This document shows positions 1 to 9,456 of a stretch of DNA of 64,000 bases, piece after piece. The DNA is from Flavobacteriaceae bacterium. GTDB lineage: Bacteria; Bacteroidota; Bacteroidia; Flavobacteriales; Flavobacteriaceae. The notes beneath the pieces were generated by a model, which saw only the letters and a list, made by a program, of their open reading frames with translations, ran no database searches and had not been told where the DNA came from. Positions within the stretch are counted from its first letter, which is position 1. Every line of letters begins with the position of its first letter. The translations under genes were made by a program, and so were the position numbers. The DNA is taken from contig CP031964.1 of the NCBI GenBank assembly GCA_003443635.1, forward strand, positions 3,288,971 through 3,352,970, given 5' to 3'.

Positions 1-369
1 TAATGATTCATATAAATCTCTACCTAAAAGATTAATATCTTTTATCACAGGAATTGCTTTTTCTACTTTATGTTTTTTAGCAGATTTTTTAAAAGCCCAA
101 GACCATTGTAAAAAATCTTTATTTAAACGAGGTTTTACATAAAAAGGACTGGACGAATCGAACATCCACTTTATGCCTTTTGTAATCATTCCTGGAGCTG
201 CTAAAGGAACAAAATGGCTAGGCGTAATGTATCCTGCGTTAACAAAAGATGCGCCCTTAGTAATATCAGATTTATCAATAACAATAACTTCGTGTCCTTC
301 TTTTTGAAGGTAATATGCAGAACATAATCCTATAATTCCACCACCTATTATAACTGTTTTTTTATTCAC
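1..369 (-). CDS. FAD-dependent D-amino acid dehydrogenase-like protein, N-terminal 123 codons (cut by window edge)
   Basis: Partial gene read leftwards off the window. The translation begins VNKKTVIIGGGIIGLCSAYY, a GxGxxG dinucleotide-binding fold for FAD, followed by the acidic end of strand 2 (IVIDK) and a GASFVNAGYITPS segment typical of DadA/glycine-oxidase flavoproteins. The start is a GTG at 369, three bases after the stop of the upstream peptidase gene; no in-frame ATG precedes it. Because its operon encodes 4-hydroxyproline epimerase and the later pathway enzymes, I infer it is the cis-4-hydroxy-D-proline dehydrogenase, which makes 1-pyrroline-4-hydroxy-2-carboxylate. The substrate is inferred from context; the fold is clear. 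The catalytic C-terminus is outside the window. Confidence 0.85.
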   Translation of the reverse strand, partial: MNKKTVIIGGGIIGLCSAYYLQKEGHEVIVIDKSDITKGASFVNAGYITPSHFVPLAAPGMITKGIKWMFDSSSPFYVKPRLNKDFLQWSWAFKKSAKKHKVEKAIPVIKDINLLGRDLYESL

Positions 370-372
370 AAA

Positions 373-2643
373 TTATTCCCATTTAAAATCCCAAATAGGA
401 GTATTGCCTCCTAAATGTTCTACAAAGTAATTCCATCGCTTTTTTGTAAAGTAACTTCTATGTTTTCCTTGATAGCCATGCCTTTGGCTAGGGAGAATCA
501 ATAAGTCAAATTCTTTATCTGCATTTACCAATGCTTCGGCTAATTTAAAAGTTGCTGATGGATTTACATTATCGTCTATGCCTCCATGAACTAATAATAA
601 TTTCCCTTTTAAATGATTAGCCTTTGTTATGCTCGATACTTCTTGATAAGACTCATCAACTGGCCAACCCATGTACATTTCTGGCCACCACGCTTTTTCC
701 ATTCTAAAATCGTGATCTGCCGAACTTGCCACCCCTACCTTATAAAAATCCGGGAAATTAAGCAGAGCTTGCCCTGTATCAAATCCTCCAGCAGAATGTC
801 CAAAAATACCAACTCGATCTGTATCTATCCAACTGTATTTATTTCCTAAATGCTTTATTGCTAAAATATGATCTTGCAGGTTGTTTCCCATATTTTTATA
901 CGAATGGTCATGAAACTCTTTTGAACGTCCCGAAGTTCCCAAACCATCCGCCATCATTACTATAAATCCTAATTCAGCTAATGATTGATTAAAAAAACCT
1001 CTGTCAAACGATTTAGGAAACATTTGAGTATGTGGTCCCGTATAAGTATGATCTATAATTGGATATGATTTTGTTGGGTCAAAATTTGTAGGCTTCCAAA
1101 TTGCACCATATATGGTCGTTTTTCCATCTTTGGCAGTAAGTTCAAATACTTCTGGAGCCTTCCAGCCTTTTGAAATAGCTTCAGATACATCTGCAGTAGT
1201 TAATTCTGCTATAATTTTACCTGATTTTGATTCTCTTAAAACTGTTTGTGTTGGAATATTAATTGTAGAATAATTGTCTACAAAATAACGCCCATCTTCG
1301 GAAAAATCAACATTATGGTGTGTATTTTCTGGAGTTAATAATGTTAATTCTCCTTTTAAATTTACCTTATATACTTGTTGGTGATATGGATTATTTCCTA
1401 CTTCTTTTCCTGATGCTAAAAAATAAATAGTTTCATTCTTTTCATCAATATATTCAATACTATTTATATAAAAATCACCATTGGTTACAGGAGTCGTTAC
1501 TTTAGTTTTTGTATTTACAACATACATCTGTCTCCAACCACTTCTTTCTGACAAGAATAAAATTTTATCTGTACCTCCAATCTGTCTAAATTCAAAATTA
1601 TCAATATTTGTATTACTGGTTTCTAAAATTAATGGCGTTTTAGTATTCGTGTTAAGATTCACTTCTAAAACATGTTCTTTTTGAAATCCTCTTTCTGCAT
1701 AATTTGCAATTACTATTCCCGGTTTTTCAGTTGACTGTATCGTTACTGCATTAATATGAGTGTTCTTGGGAAGGTTAGCTTTTACTTCTTTTTTAGTATC
1801 TACATTAAAAAATACAGGTTGGGTATGCACCATGTTTTTATCTCCTGGTGAACCTCGATAATACGATAGTAATTTTGGCTTGTATAATGAATCTATACTC
1901 CAATCTAATAAGTACATTTTTTCTGCATTTTGCAGGTCTACAACACTAGTAGATATCCATTTAGAATCTTCTGACCAGTTTGCAAAAAAATGCTTTGGAC
2001 GCTCTCCGTTTTCACCTTCCATTTTATCATACCATCCATACCATGATGCATATTCATAACCTCTTTTACCATCAAAAGTTAATTGATGTTCTTCTTCATT
2101 TTCTGTAGATTTTATATACAAGTTGTATGCTTTCACATAAGCTATCCATTTTCCGTCAGGTGATTTACTTTCAAAAAGATTTTGAGCTTCTCTCTCATTC
2201 TCTTCTTTAAGTTTAATAGTATACGTTTTTAAATTTAACGTATAATTTTTTCTATTACTTCTAAACGTAATTGTATTCTTTTCTGCTTTTTCAATATTAG
2301 AAAGAGATAGATCATTTGCTTTAATTTGAGTATTAGAAATTTTACTTAAAGCATCTGCAAGTTTTTGATGATCAAATAACAACTGTACTTTTCTATTTTT
2401 AAAAGCAACTGTTTTATAGGTCTTAGTTTCCTTTGTATAATCAATAAACCAAATCCCTGAATTGTCATCAAACCAATTTACATTGGTGTTTAAATTAAAA
2501 GCTGTTTTATTATTGTAATTATTAAACATAAAACTCACAGCTCTTTTATAATCTTCTTGTGTTAAATTTTGTGCTTTAATGGAAATTATCCCTAAACACA
2601 TTATAACTATTAAGCTATAGATTTTCTTCATTTGTTCTTTCAT
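373..2643 (-). CDS. S9 family (DPP IV/prolyl oligopeptidase-type) secreted serine peptidase
   Basis: A 756-residue protein with an N-terminal export signal (hydrophobic stretch to about residue 25, ending IKAQ), a beta-propeller-like region rich in SPDGKWIAY and WSEDSKW repeats, and a C-terminal alpha/beta hydrolase. The nucleophile elbow is GHSAGG near residue 616, the acid is in GGIDDNVNP near 690 and the histidine is in RHGYQG near 722, so the Ser-Asp-His triad is complete. The family removes X-Pro dipeptides or cleaves after proline. In this operon it most likely trims proline- and hydroxyproline-rich peptides, such as collagen fragments, in the periplasm. The ATG at 2643 is four codons ahead of a second candidate ATG. 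The exact cleavage preference is not visible. Confidence 0.88.
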   Translation of the reverse strand: MKEQMKKIYSLIVIMCLGIISIKAQNLTQEDYKRAVSFMFNNYNNKTAFNLNTNVNWFDDNSGIWFIDYTKETKTYKTVAFKNRKVQLLFDHQKLADALSKISNTQIKANDLSLSNIEKAEKNTITFRSNRKNYTLNLKTYTIKLKEENEREAQNLFESKSPDGKWIAYVKAYNLYIKSTENEEEHQLTFDGKRGYEYASWYGWYDKMEGENGERPKHFFANWSEDSKWISTSVVDLQNAEKMYLLDWSIDSLYKPKLLSYYRGSPGDKNMVHTQPVFFNVDTKKEVKANLPKNTHINAVTIQSTEKPGIVIANYAERGFQKEHVLEVNLNTNTKTPLILETSNTNIDNFEFRQIGGTDKILFLSERSGWRQMYVVNTKTKVTTPVTNGDFYINSIEYIDEKNETIYFLASGKEVGNNPYHQQVYKVNLKGELTLLTPENTHHNVDFSEDGRYFVDNYSTINIPTQTVLRESKSGKIIAELTTADVSEAISKGWKAPEVFELTAKDGKTTIYGAIWKPTNFDPTKSYPIIDHTYTGPHTQMFPKSFDRGFFNQSLAELGFIVMMADGLGTSGRSKEFHDHSYKNMGNNLQDHILAIKHLGNKYSWIDTDRVGIFGHSAGGFDTGQALLNFPDFYKVGVASSADHDFRMEKAWWPEMYMGWPVDESYQEVSSITKANHLKGKLLLVHGGIDDNVNPSATFKLAEALVNADKEFDLLILPSQRHGYQGKHRSYFTKKRWNYFVEHLGGNTPIWDFKWE

Positions 2644-2652
2644 TTCATGTTA

Positions 2653-3663
2653 TTAAATTACCTGAAAACCATGAGCATACGGATCATCTTCATCATCAAT
2701 TATGATATTATTATAACCGTATATTTTAGCCCATCCTTTTATGCTTGGAATAACAGCAACTTTACCATCCAAAGTTGTTACTTCTTCCACACATCCAATA
2801 AATTTACTCCCTATAAAACTTTCATGAATATAATCTTCCTTTTCTTTAAGCTTTCCTTTCGCATATAATTGTGCTAATCGTGCTGAAGTTCCTGTTCCAC
2901 AAGGGGAGCGGTCAATAGCTTTATCGCCGTAAAACACAGCATTTCTTCCTGAAGATGTTGGATCTATAGGATCTCCACTCCATAGCATATGAGACACATC
3001 TCGTATCGTTTCATTTTCCGGATGAATAAACATATCTGGGTATTTTTGGTTAATTCTATCTCTAACTACCTGAGAATATTGCACAATTTTACTTGCGGTG
3101 AAATCATGCATTCCCGAAAAATTTTCTTGCGGATCTACAATCGCATAATAATTGCCTCCGTAAGCAACATCAAATGTTATCTCTCCTAACTCAGGGCAGT
3201 CTACTGTCAACCCTTCGGCAGCTAAATAACTTTTCACATTGGTCAATTTTACCCAATCTACTTTTTTCCCGGTTTGTTGATATTCAATCTGAACCAATCC
3301 TGCCGGAGCTTCCATTCTAATTTTCCCGGGAGTCTTAGGTGTTATCAAACCTTCTTCTATGGCAATGGTAATAGTACCTATAGTACCATGTCCACACATG
3401 GGTAAACATCCTGAAGTTTCTATAAATAGTATTGCAAAATCATTTTCAGGGTCATGTGGTTCATATAAAATAGAACCACTCATCATATCATGACCCCGAG
3501 GTTCAAACATTAAGCCTTTACGAATCCAATCGTATTCTTTTAAAAAATGTTGGCGCTTTTCACTCATATCAGCACCTTTTAAATTTGGTCCGCCACCGGC
3601 AACAACTCTTACCGGATTACCGCAAGTATGTGCATCAACACAAAAAAATGTTTTTCTACTCAT
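2653..3663 (-). CDS. 4-hydroxyproline 2-epimerase (proline racemase family)
   Basis: A 336-residue member of the proline racemase superfamily. Both catalytic cysteines are present: Cys90 in the MCGHGTIG motif and Cys255 in DRSPCGTGTS. Having both separates racemases and epimerases from trans-3-hydroxyproline dehydratases, which carry Thr at the second position. Epimerases of this family convert trans-4-hydroxy-L-proline to cis-4-hydroxy-D-proline, the first catabolic step. Neighbours supply the matching flavin dehydrogenase, DHDPS-like deaminase and semialdehyde dehydrogenase, so the 4-hydroxyproline assignment is preferred over proline racemase. The start overlaps the 3' end of the DUF885 gene by 8 bp, which indicates translational coupling in one operon. 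Confidence 0.93.
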   Translation of the reverse strand: MSRKTFFCVDAHTCGNPVRVVAGGGPNLKGADMSEKRQHFLKEYDWIRKGLMFEPRGHDMMSGSILYEPHDPENDFAILFIETSGCLPMCGHGTIGTITIAIEEGLITPKTPGKIRMEAPAGLVQIEYQQTGKKVDWVKLTNVKSYLAAEGLTVDCPELGEITFDVAYGGNYYAIVDPQENFSGMHDFTASKIVQYSQVVRDRINQKYPDMFIHPENETIRDVSHMLWSGDPIDPTSSGRNAVFYGDKAIDRSPCGTGTSARLAQLYAKGKLKEKEDYIHESFIGSKFIGCVEEVTTLDGKVAVIPSIKGWAKIYGYNNIIIDDEDDPYAHGFQVI

Positions 3664-5386
3664 TCTTCTTTTTCTCTATATATGCATTCATTCTATTTTC
3701 GAGAATTGAAAGCGTTACTGTACCTTGTCCTAAAATAACTTCATGAAATTCACGAATATCAAATTTTGATCCTAGTTCTTTTTTTGCTTTTTTTCTTAAC
3801 TCTCTAATTTTGAGCTCGCCTATTTTATATGACAATGCCTGGCCTGGCCATGAGATATATCGATCAGTCTCTGTATTAACTTCATGGATAGATAATGCCG
3901 TATTCGATGACATAAAATCTACCACCTGTTCTCTTGTCCATCCTTTTGCATGAATTCCTGTATCCACCACCAGGCGACATGCTCTCCACATTTCATAAGT
4001 AAATTTTCCAAAATGCTCATATGGTGTTGTATACATCCCCATTTCTTCAGCTAAGAATTCTGTATATAACCCCCATCCTTCTCCATAAGCTGAGAGGTAT
4101 AAGTTTTTTCTGAAATCAGGAATGCTATCTCCAAGTTCATTATTCAAACTACCTTGCAAATGGTGTCCTGGAACAGCTTCATGTACCGTTAATGACGGTA
4201 ATGTATATAATGTTCTACTGGGTAGATCATAAGTATTCACCCAATAATAGCCAGGATCTGTACTGTTTTTTGAAGTTCCTATATAGCGTCCTCCCGTATA
4301 TTTTGGAGCTATTGCATCAGGTACCGGAGCGACTCCATAAGGTTTACGAGGCAATGTTTTAAAAAATCGAGGCAATTGTTCATCTGCTCGTTTTGCCATA
4401 TCTCTGGCAATCATCAATAACTCTTTCGGAGTTTCTGCATAAAATTGCTTATCGGTACGCAAGAATTTTAAAAAATCTGAAAAATCACCTTTAAAATTCA
4501 GTCTTTTAATGATCTTTTCCATTTCAGCTTTGATACGCGCTACTTCACGCAAACCTATATTATGGATATCATCAGCAGTATATTGAGTGCTTGTTGTATA
4601 AAAATTAATACGGTCTTGATAAAAAGCTTCTCCATTTGGCATATCTGAAGCTCCCAAAGTGGTTCTTGTATTGGGAAAGTATTCTGTTTCAAAAAACTCC
4701 TTTATACGTTTAAATTGTGGAGTAACATTCTCTTCAATTGCTTTTTTTGCTACTGTAAGCACAGAATCTTTTTGAGTTTCTGTTAAATTTTCGGGTAAGC
4801 TTTTAAATGGAGAATAATAAAAACTATCTTCGTAATTCTCTACAATATGGTCATCATATGTCGATTCATAACCTTTAAAAATCACTCTAGGCTGTGATAC
4901 TCCTTTTTCCAGGCCTTCTCTTAAGATTACAAAATGCTGATCTACAAACTCCGGTATTGCATTTAGCTTATTAAGATAATCTACAACTTGTGTATAATTA
5001 TTTAAAGGTCGTACCTGGTAAGTTAAATTACTATGAAATCCGGCATCAGAAAGTATTGGGTTTAGATATCTTTCTAACTCATAAAAACTTATTTCATCTT
5101 TTAAAACAAATTCTAATAGTTCTAAAGAGATTTTATCGATTTCATTTAAATTATCTCCATTAATTTTTGATAGTTCTTCAAGTTTAGATTTTGAATATTC
5201 TGCTTCGGCTTGATAATAGGTTTTGGTAAAAAGACCTAAAGGGTATTTCGTCTCATCATATCCTTTATGATTTTGATAATCTTCAATTATAGTTTTTAAT
5301 AATTGTGATGAATCGTTTATTTCCTTCTGTGAACATCCAAAGGTTAGAATTACTAAAAAAACAAAAATAGATTTTATACAATTCAT
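3656..5386 (-). CDS. DUF885 family lipoprotein, predicted metallopeptidase
   Basis: About 576 residues. I choose the ATG at 5386 (MNCIKSIF...) over an in-frame TTG three codons upstream. The N-terminus is a lipoprotein signal with lipobox LTFGC, so the mature protein is lipid-anchored. The diagnostic element is VHEAVPGHHLQG near residues 400-411, the HExxPGHH motif of DUF885 proteins, which are thought to be zinc peptidases related to gluzincins. The C-terminal part carries the ISWPGQALSYKIGE signature of the same family. It sits between the epimerase and the aldehyde dehydrogenase with 8 bp overlap and an 11 bp gap, so it probably supplies hydroxyproline from short peptides. The peptidase role is inferred from family and context. 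Confidence 0.85.
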   Translation of the reverse strand: MNCIKSIFVFLVILTFGCSQKEINDSSQLLKTIIEDYQNHKGYDETKYPLGLFTKTYYQAEAEYSKSKLEELSKINGDNLNEIDKISLELLEFVLKDEISFYELERYLNPILSDAGFHSNLTYQVRPLNNYTQVVDYLNKLNAIPEFVDQHFVILREGLEKGVSQPRVIFKGYESTYDDHIVENYEDSFYYSPFKSLPENLTETQKDSVLTVAKKAIEENVTPQFKRIKEFFETEYFPNTRTTLGASDMPNGEAFYQDRINFYTTSTQYTADDIHNIGLREVARIKAEMEKIIKRLNFKGDFSDFLKFLRTDKQFYAETPKELLMIARDMAKRADEQLPRFFKTLPRKPYGVAPVPDAIAPKYTGGRYIGTSKNSTDPGYYWVNTYDLPSRTLYTLPSLTVHEAVPGHHLQGSLNNELGDSIPDFRKNLYLSAYGEGWGLYTEFLAEEMGMYTTPYEHFGKFTYEMWRACRLVVDTGIHAKGWTREQVVDFMSSNTALSIHEVNTETDRYISWPGQALSYKIGELKIRELRKKAKKELGSKFDIREFHEVILGQGTVTLSILENRMNAYIEKKKNE

Positions 5387-5397
5387 CACAACCAATT

Positions 5398-6981
5398 TTA
5401 AATTTTACCTCTTGTTTCTGTATTATCTACTAGTCTTAAAATATGTAATGGGTTTTCATTTTTAAGTGCATCAGGTAATAATTCATTTGGCCAATTTTGA
5501 TAACTAAATGGCCGTACCCAACGCTTTATTGAATCTACCCCTACAGCTGTAAATCTGGAATCTGTTGATGCCGGATATGGACCTCCATGTTGCATCGACG
5601 GACATACTTCTACCCCTGTTGGCACTCCATTAAAAATAATACGTCCTACCCTGTTTTGTAAAGCAGAAATAATAGTTCTATTAGCATTAATATCATCACC
5701 ATTACCTATAACAGTCCCTGTTAATTGGCCTTCCAAGTGATTTATCACTTCTTCTAACTGAGTTTCATCATTACATTCCACAACCAATGAAAATGGTCCA
5801 AATACCTCCTGATGTAATGCTTTATTGGCAATAAAATCCGAACCTTTTACTTTGGTCACGGCTTGCTGTGCATAATTGGATTGTACTGCAGTATCATAAT
5901 CTGCTATTACATCTAATTCAGGCTGCACAATTGTTTTTGCTTTATTGGTTTGATATGCATTATTTATATTAGGGTGTAACATGCATGTGGGCTCTATCTT
6001 TGATATTTCTTCTCCCAATTCTGCTATGAATGCTGTTAATTCATCACTTCTAACTCCTAATAACAATCCTGGATTGGTGCAAAACTGACCTGATCCTAAT
6101 GTAATTGATCCGGCATATATTTTTGCCCAATCAGATCCTTTTTCTTTTAAGGCTTCGGGTAATAAAACTACAGGGTTTATACTTCCCATCTCTGCAAAAA
6201 CGGGAATGGGCTCCGGACGTTGTGATGCCAAATCAAACAATGCTCTACCCCCTCTAATACTTCCTGTAAATCCTACGCCTTTAACTTCCGGATTCTGTAC
6301 TAATTTTTGACCAACTTCAATGCCACTACTGTTTATATTAGAAAATACCCCATTAGGCATTCCTGTTTTCTCAGCAGCTTTTATTATTGCTGATGCTACT
6401 AATTCTCCTGTTCCAGCATGCATAGGGTGTGATTTTACAATAACCGGACATCCTGCAGCCAAAGCAGCTGCCGTATCACCTCCTGCAGTTGAAAATGCTA
6501 ATGGAAAATTAGATGCTCCAAATACTACCACTGGTCCTAACGGGATTAACATTTTTCGTAAATCTGCCTTTGGTAAAGGCTGGCGTTCTGGTTGAGCAGT
6601 ATCTATACTGGCTCCTACCCAGGATCCTTCTGTAATATGTGCTGCAAATGCTCTCAGCTGACCTACGGTTCTCCCTCTTTCCCCTTGTGCTCTGCCTGCC
6701 GGCAAACCGCTTTCAGAAGTATACGTCTCTATCAATACATCCCCTAAAGCTTCTATTTCATCAGCGATTGCATTTAAAAATTCTGCTTTCTTTTGTCCGG
6801 ATAATTCCTGGTACTCTTTAAATGCTTTCGATGCTAAAACTGCAGCTTGATCTATTTCATCAGATGTAGCTTCTACAAAAGTTGTTACATTCTCAATATT
6901 TAACTGAGGGTTAAATGTCTTATATGTTTCTGTTCCTTCAGCTTTAAGTTGATTTCCGATATAATTTTTTCCTGTAATCAT
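5398..6981 (-). CDS. 2-oxoglutarate semialdehyde dehydrogenase (aldehyde dehydrogenase superfamily)
   Basis: A 527-residue aldehyde dehydrogenase of the KGSADH type. Visible motifs are GASNFPLAFSTAGGDTA (cofactor-binding region), GFTGSIRGG (nucleotide loop), the general base Glu in AEMGSINP near residue 264 and the nucleophile Cys in GSGQFCTNPG near residue 301. The length and the FxxMGSINP pattern match the NADP-dependent dehydrogenases that oxidise 2-oxoglutarate semialdehyde in hydroxyproline, sugar-acid and glucarate pathways. Here it would perform the last step, feeding 2-oxoglutarate into the TCA cycle. It lies in the same transcription unit, with a 76 bp gap from the upstream deaminase gene. 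Superfamily assignment is secure; the substrate comes from gene context. Confidence 0.9.
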   Translation of the reverse strand: MITGKNYIGNQLKAEGTETYKTFNPQLNIENVTTFVEATSDEIDQAAVLASKAFKEYQELSGQKKAEFLNAIADEIEALGDVLIETYTSESGLPAGRAQGERGRTVGQLRAFAAHITEGSWVGASIDTAQPERQPLPKADLRKMLIPLGPVVVFGASNFPLAFSTAGGDTAAALAAGCPVIVKSHPMHAGTGELVASAIIKAAEKTGMPNGVFSNINSSGIEVGQKLVQNPEVKGVGFTGSIRGGRALFDLASQRPEPIPVFAEMGSINPVVLLPEALKEKGSDWAKIYAGSITLGSGQFCTNPGLLLGVRSDELTAFIAELGEEISKIEPTCMLHPNINNAYQTNKAKTIVQPELDVIADYDTAVQSNYAQQAVTKVKGSDFIANKALHQEVFGPFSLVVECNDETQLEEVINHLEGQLTGTVIGNGDDINANRTIISALQNRVGRIIFNGVPTGVEVCPSMQHGGPYPASTDSRFTAVGVDSIKRWVRPFSYQNWPNELLPDALKNENPLHILRLVDNTETRGKI

Positions 6982-7057
6982 CCTTTACTTATTTTTTAAA
7001 TGTTTTTTTCAAATTTACTTGTTTGTAAGCTATTTCTTTTTTAATAATTTGAAAGGC

Positions 7058-8014
7058 TTAACCTATTAAGTCCAGAGTTTCAAGTCTTTCTTTTGCCAGG
7101 ATATATCTTGCACGGACATCATCAATTTGCTGTTGCGTTAATTTCTTACCAAAGGTACGAAGCCCGCCATCGGCATCATTATGATGAATTCCAAAAGCAA
7201 ACTTAAGATATTCTAGAAGCAACGGCTGAGCATCCAGATACGATATAGAATTCATAGCTTGAGAAATTTTGTTCGCCTCGGCCCATTCTTCATTTAAAAC
7301 ATACTCCTGCATCGTAACACTAGCTTTAGGGAAGATACAACCTACACCTGTAATTCCACCACATGCTCCGGCTAGTCCTGCATGTACCGTTACGGTGTCG
7401 ACACCTGCCAAAACTTTTAAATCTTTGTTCGCTAACATCATCGTTTCAATAATAGAAACATCTATGGTCGATATTTTTAGCGCAGTTACATTAGGAAGAG
7501 TAGCAAGCTTTAGAAGAAGCTCAGTTGAGAGCGCATGGTAACCAGCTGCATCAGGATTGTTGTAAGGCATAATAGTTACACCTGCAGCTCTTGCAGTAGC
7601 TTCAGCAAGCTCGTAGTACGCATACATTTCTTCGTCAGAAGGAAGCGCCTTAGTTTTTGGAGGCATTACCATAACGGTATCAACACCAGCCGCCGCTAAT
7701 CCTTCAACGATTGTAGCTAGTTCTTCTTTCGTTTCTGCTGCTGCTCCACTGATTAATGGAACATTATATTCTTTAGCAACCTCAGAAAGGGATTTAAGCA
7801 AAGAAACGCGTTGCTCAGAGCTTAGATAGCTATTCTCACCTAGCGTACCAGAACCGACCAATCCGCTCATTCTGCTTCCGCCCAATCCTTGAACTTTTAA
7901 AATACCTGCAGCGTATTCTTTTGTTTTTTCAAGGTCAATTTCAACGGTACCTGATTGTGACTCTTTTAGCCATGTAAACACGGCTGGCATTACGCCATTC
8001 CATTGTAAACTCAT
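7058..8014 (-). CDS. DHDPS-family protein, probable 1-pyrroline-4-hydroxy-2-carboxylate deaminase
   Basis: A class I aldolase-like protein of 318 residues if started at the ATG at 8014 (MSLQWNGVMPAVFTW). That start matches the usual N-terminus of the family better than an in-frame ATG at 8077, which adds 21 unusual residues. The Schiff-base lysine is in TALKIST near residue 180 and the conserved tyrosine is in PYNNPDAAG near 150. DHDPS-like enzymes in hydroxyproline clusters deaminate and dehydrate 1-pyrroline-4-hydroxy-2-carboxylate to 2-oxoglutarate semialdehyde, the substrate of the downstream dehydrogenase. It is the first gene of the operon. Its third-codon choices look richer in G and C than the neighbours, which may reflect strong expression or transfer. 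Confidence 0.85.
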   Translation of the reverse strand: MSLQWNGVMPAVFTWLKESQSGTVEIDLEKTKEYAAGILKVQGLGGSRMSGLVGSGTLGENSYLSSEQRVSLLKSLSEVAKEYNVPLISGAAAETKEELATIVEGLAAAGVDTVMVMPPKTKALPSDEEMYAYYELAEATARAAGVTIMPYNNPDAAGYHALSTELLLKLATLPNVTALKISTIDVSIIETMMLANKDLKVLAGVDTVTVHAGLAGACGGITGVGCIFPKASVTMQEYVLNEEWAEANKISQAMNSISYLDAQPLLLEYLKFAFGIHHNDADGGLRTFGKKLTQQQIDDVRARYILAKERLETLDLIG

Positions 8015-8202
8015 CTTTATATTTTTTTGTAAAGTTACTTCTAGATGTCTTAATTTTGATAATCTCTTTTTATCCATTATATGTACTATATTATCTTATA
8101 TATTAATTTTAACATTATTTATGAATAGTATTTGCGTAATTTTATAATTCTTATTTTTATTGTTGGAATATTAGTATAGGAGATTATTTACAGATTAGAT
8201 AG
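8015..8202. promoter_or_regulatory. Divergent control region between hydroxyproline operon and AraC regulator
   Basis: About 190 bp separates the divergent deaminase and araC-type genes, so promoters for both must lie here. The stretch is very AT-rich. I did not find a perfect TAnnTTTG element on either strand; the closest on the plus strand is TAGTATTTG near 8147, which has three instead of two spacer bases. No strong dyad was found for the AraC protein. Confidence 0.35.
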
Positions 8203-9054
8203 ATGAAAGTATTACCTTTTATAATCCCAAAGCCCGAACAAGCTGCTCTTGTATATCAAGAGGATCATGAACTTGTATTTTATGATAAGTTTCATCAGCA
8301 TGAGGAGATTCAGATCAGTTTAATTGTTGAAGGAGAAGGCACATTAATAGTTGGAGATACTATTAATTATTATAAGGCAGGAGATGTTTTAGTTATAGGT
8401 AGTAATTTGCCTCATGTTTTTAAAAGTGATCTTAAAAAAGAAAAGAAGTCACATATGCTTACTTTATTTTTTACAGAAGATGCTTTTGGAAATGATTTTT
8501 TTAAGTTAGAGGAATTAAAAGAATTGCTTCCTTTTTTTAAAAGAGCTTCTCACGGTTTTAAAATTAGTACTCCTAAGAAAGACTTGAATAACTTATTTTT
8601 AAAACTTAAAAGTGCATCAAAGCTAGCTCAATTTATTTTGCTTTTAGAAATCTTAAAAATAGTTTCTAAACAGTCTTACAAAAGTTTATCGTCATTCATT
8701 TACGAAAAAAAATACAATGATCTTGAGGGCAAGCGCATGCGTGACGTAATGGAGTATACCATGAACAATTTTCACAAAGACATCACACTTGATAAAATTG
8801 CAACAATAGCCGCCATGACAAAAAATGCTTTTTGTAAGTATTTTAAAAAGCGAACCAATAAAACTTATTTTAGGTTTTTAAACGAATTAAAAATTGAGAG
8901 TGCTTGCAAACTACTTTTGGCTAACGAAGATTATACTATATCTGAGATTGCAGATAAATCAGGTTTTAATAATATTTCTAATTTCAACAGGCAATTTAAA
9001 TCTTTTAAACGAATTAGTCCAAAAGCATTCAAAAAAAATAATGTGATTAACTAA
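8203..9054 (+). CDS. AraC family transcriptional regulator (cupin plus HTH)
   Basis: A 283-residue protein with an N-terminal cupin-like ligand domain (FYDKFHQHEEIQISLIVEG, then GDVLVIGSNLPHVF) and a C-terminal pair of AraC helix-turn-helix motifs, roughly residues 180-280 (ITLDKIATIAAMTKNAFCKY and ISEIADKSGFNNISNFNRQF). It is transcribed away from the hydroxyproline operon, the classic arrangement for a local pathway activator, so its ligand is probably hydroxyproline or a pathway intermediate. That is inference from context. Its stop lies 9 bp from the convergent stop of the YjbR-like gene. Confidence 0.9.
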   Translation: MKVLPFIIPKPEQAALVYQEDHELVFYDKFHQHEEIQISLIVEGEGTLIVGDTINYYKAGDVLVIGSNLPHVFKSDLKKEKKSHMLTLFFTEDAFGNDFFKLEELKELLPFFKRASHGFKISTPKKDLNNLFLKLKSASKLAQFILLLEILKIVSKQSYKSLSSFIYEKKYNDLEGKRMRDVMEYTMNNFHKDITLDKIATIAAMTKNAFCKYFKKRTNKTYFRFLNELKIESACKLLLANEDYTISEIADKSGFNNISNFNRQFKSFKRISPKAFKKNNVIN

Positions 9055-9063
9055 TAAAAATGT

Positions 9064-9453
9064 TTATTTATTTAAAGCTTCTCTTATTTTTTTAGGCATT
9101 CCTTTAACAACCATATCATAAGAATGATCTATTAATTGTAATAAAAATTGATTAGATACATCTTTATTATTCTCAACTGTATTCCAATGTTTTGTATTAA
9201 CAAATTTTGCATCAGCTTTTCTTCCCATTTGAAATCCACCATGTATACCATCATACGATTCTCTGAGTTCTAATGCCCATTGAGGGTCAAATTTTAAAAC
9301 AACAATTTCTTGATTTCTTTCCCAGCGGTCTAAAGGGATTAGTATAAACATTTTGTTCATGACTTTAAAAACCAAAGTGTCATTATCAAAAGGAAGTTCT
9401 TCTGTAACTTTCTGTTTTTTTAAACAATAATCCCTTAACGCTTCAATAGTCAT
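9064..9453 (-). CDS. MmcQ/YjbR family protein
   Basis: A 129-residue protein of the small MmcQ/YjbR family (CyaY-like fold). It shows the typical opening with a short helix and LPFDNDTLVFKV, then IVVLKFDPQWALELRE, the NTKHWNTVE segment and the terminal LIDHSYDMVVKGM. Members are small DNA-binding-like or double-wing proteins of unknown cellular role. It is the last gene of the ruvC-hemW-cyclase-yjbR minus-strand run, 3 bp after the cyclase gene. Confidence 0.85.
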   Translation of the reverse strand: MTIEALRDYCLKKQKVTEELPFDNDTLVFKVMNKMFILIPLDRWERNQEIVVLKFDPQWALELRESYDGIHGGFQMGRKADAKFVNTKHWNTVENNKDVSNQFLLQLIDHSYDMVVKGMPKKIREALNK

Positions 9454-9456
9454 AAA

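Noticed and set aside
7058..8077. Longer DHDPS-like protein starting at 8077
   Set aside because: The extra 21 residues are basic and unlike the family start; the ATG at 8014 directly precedes the conserved WNGVMPAVFTW segment.
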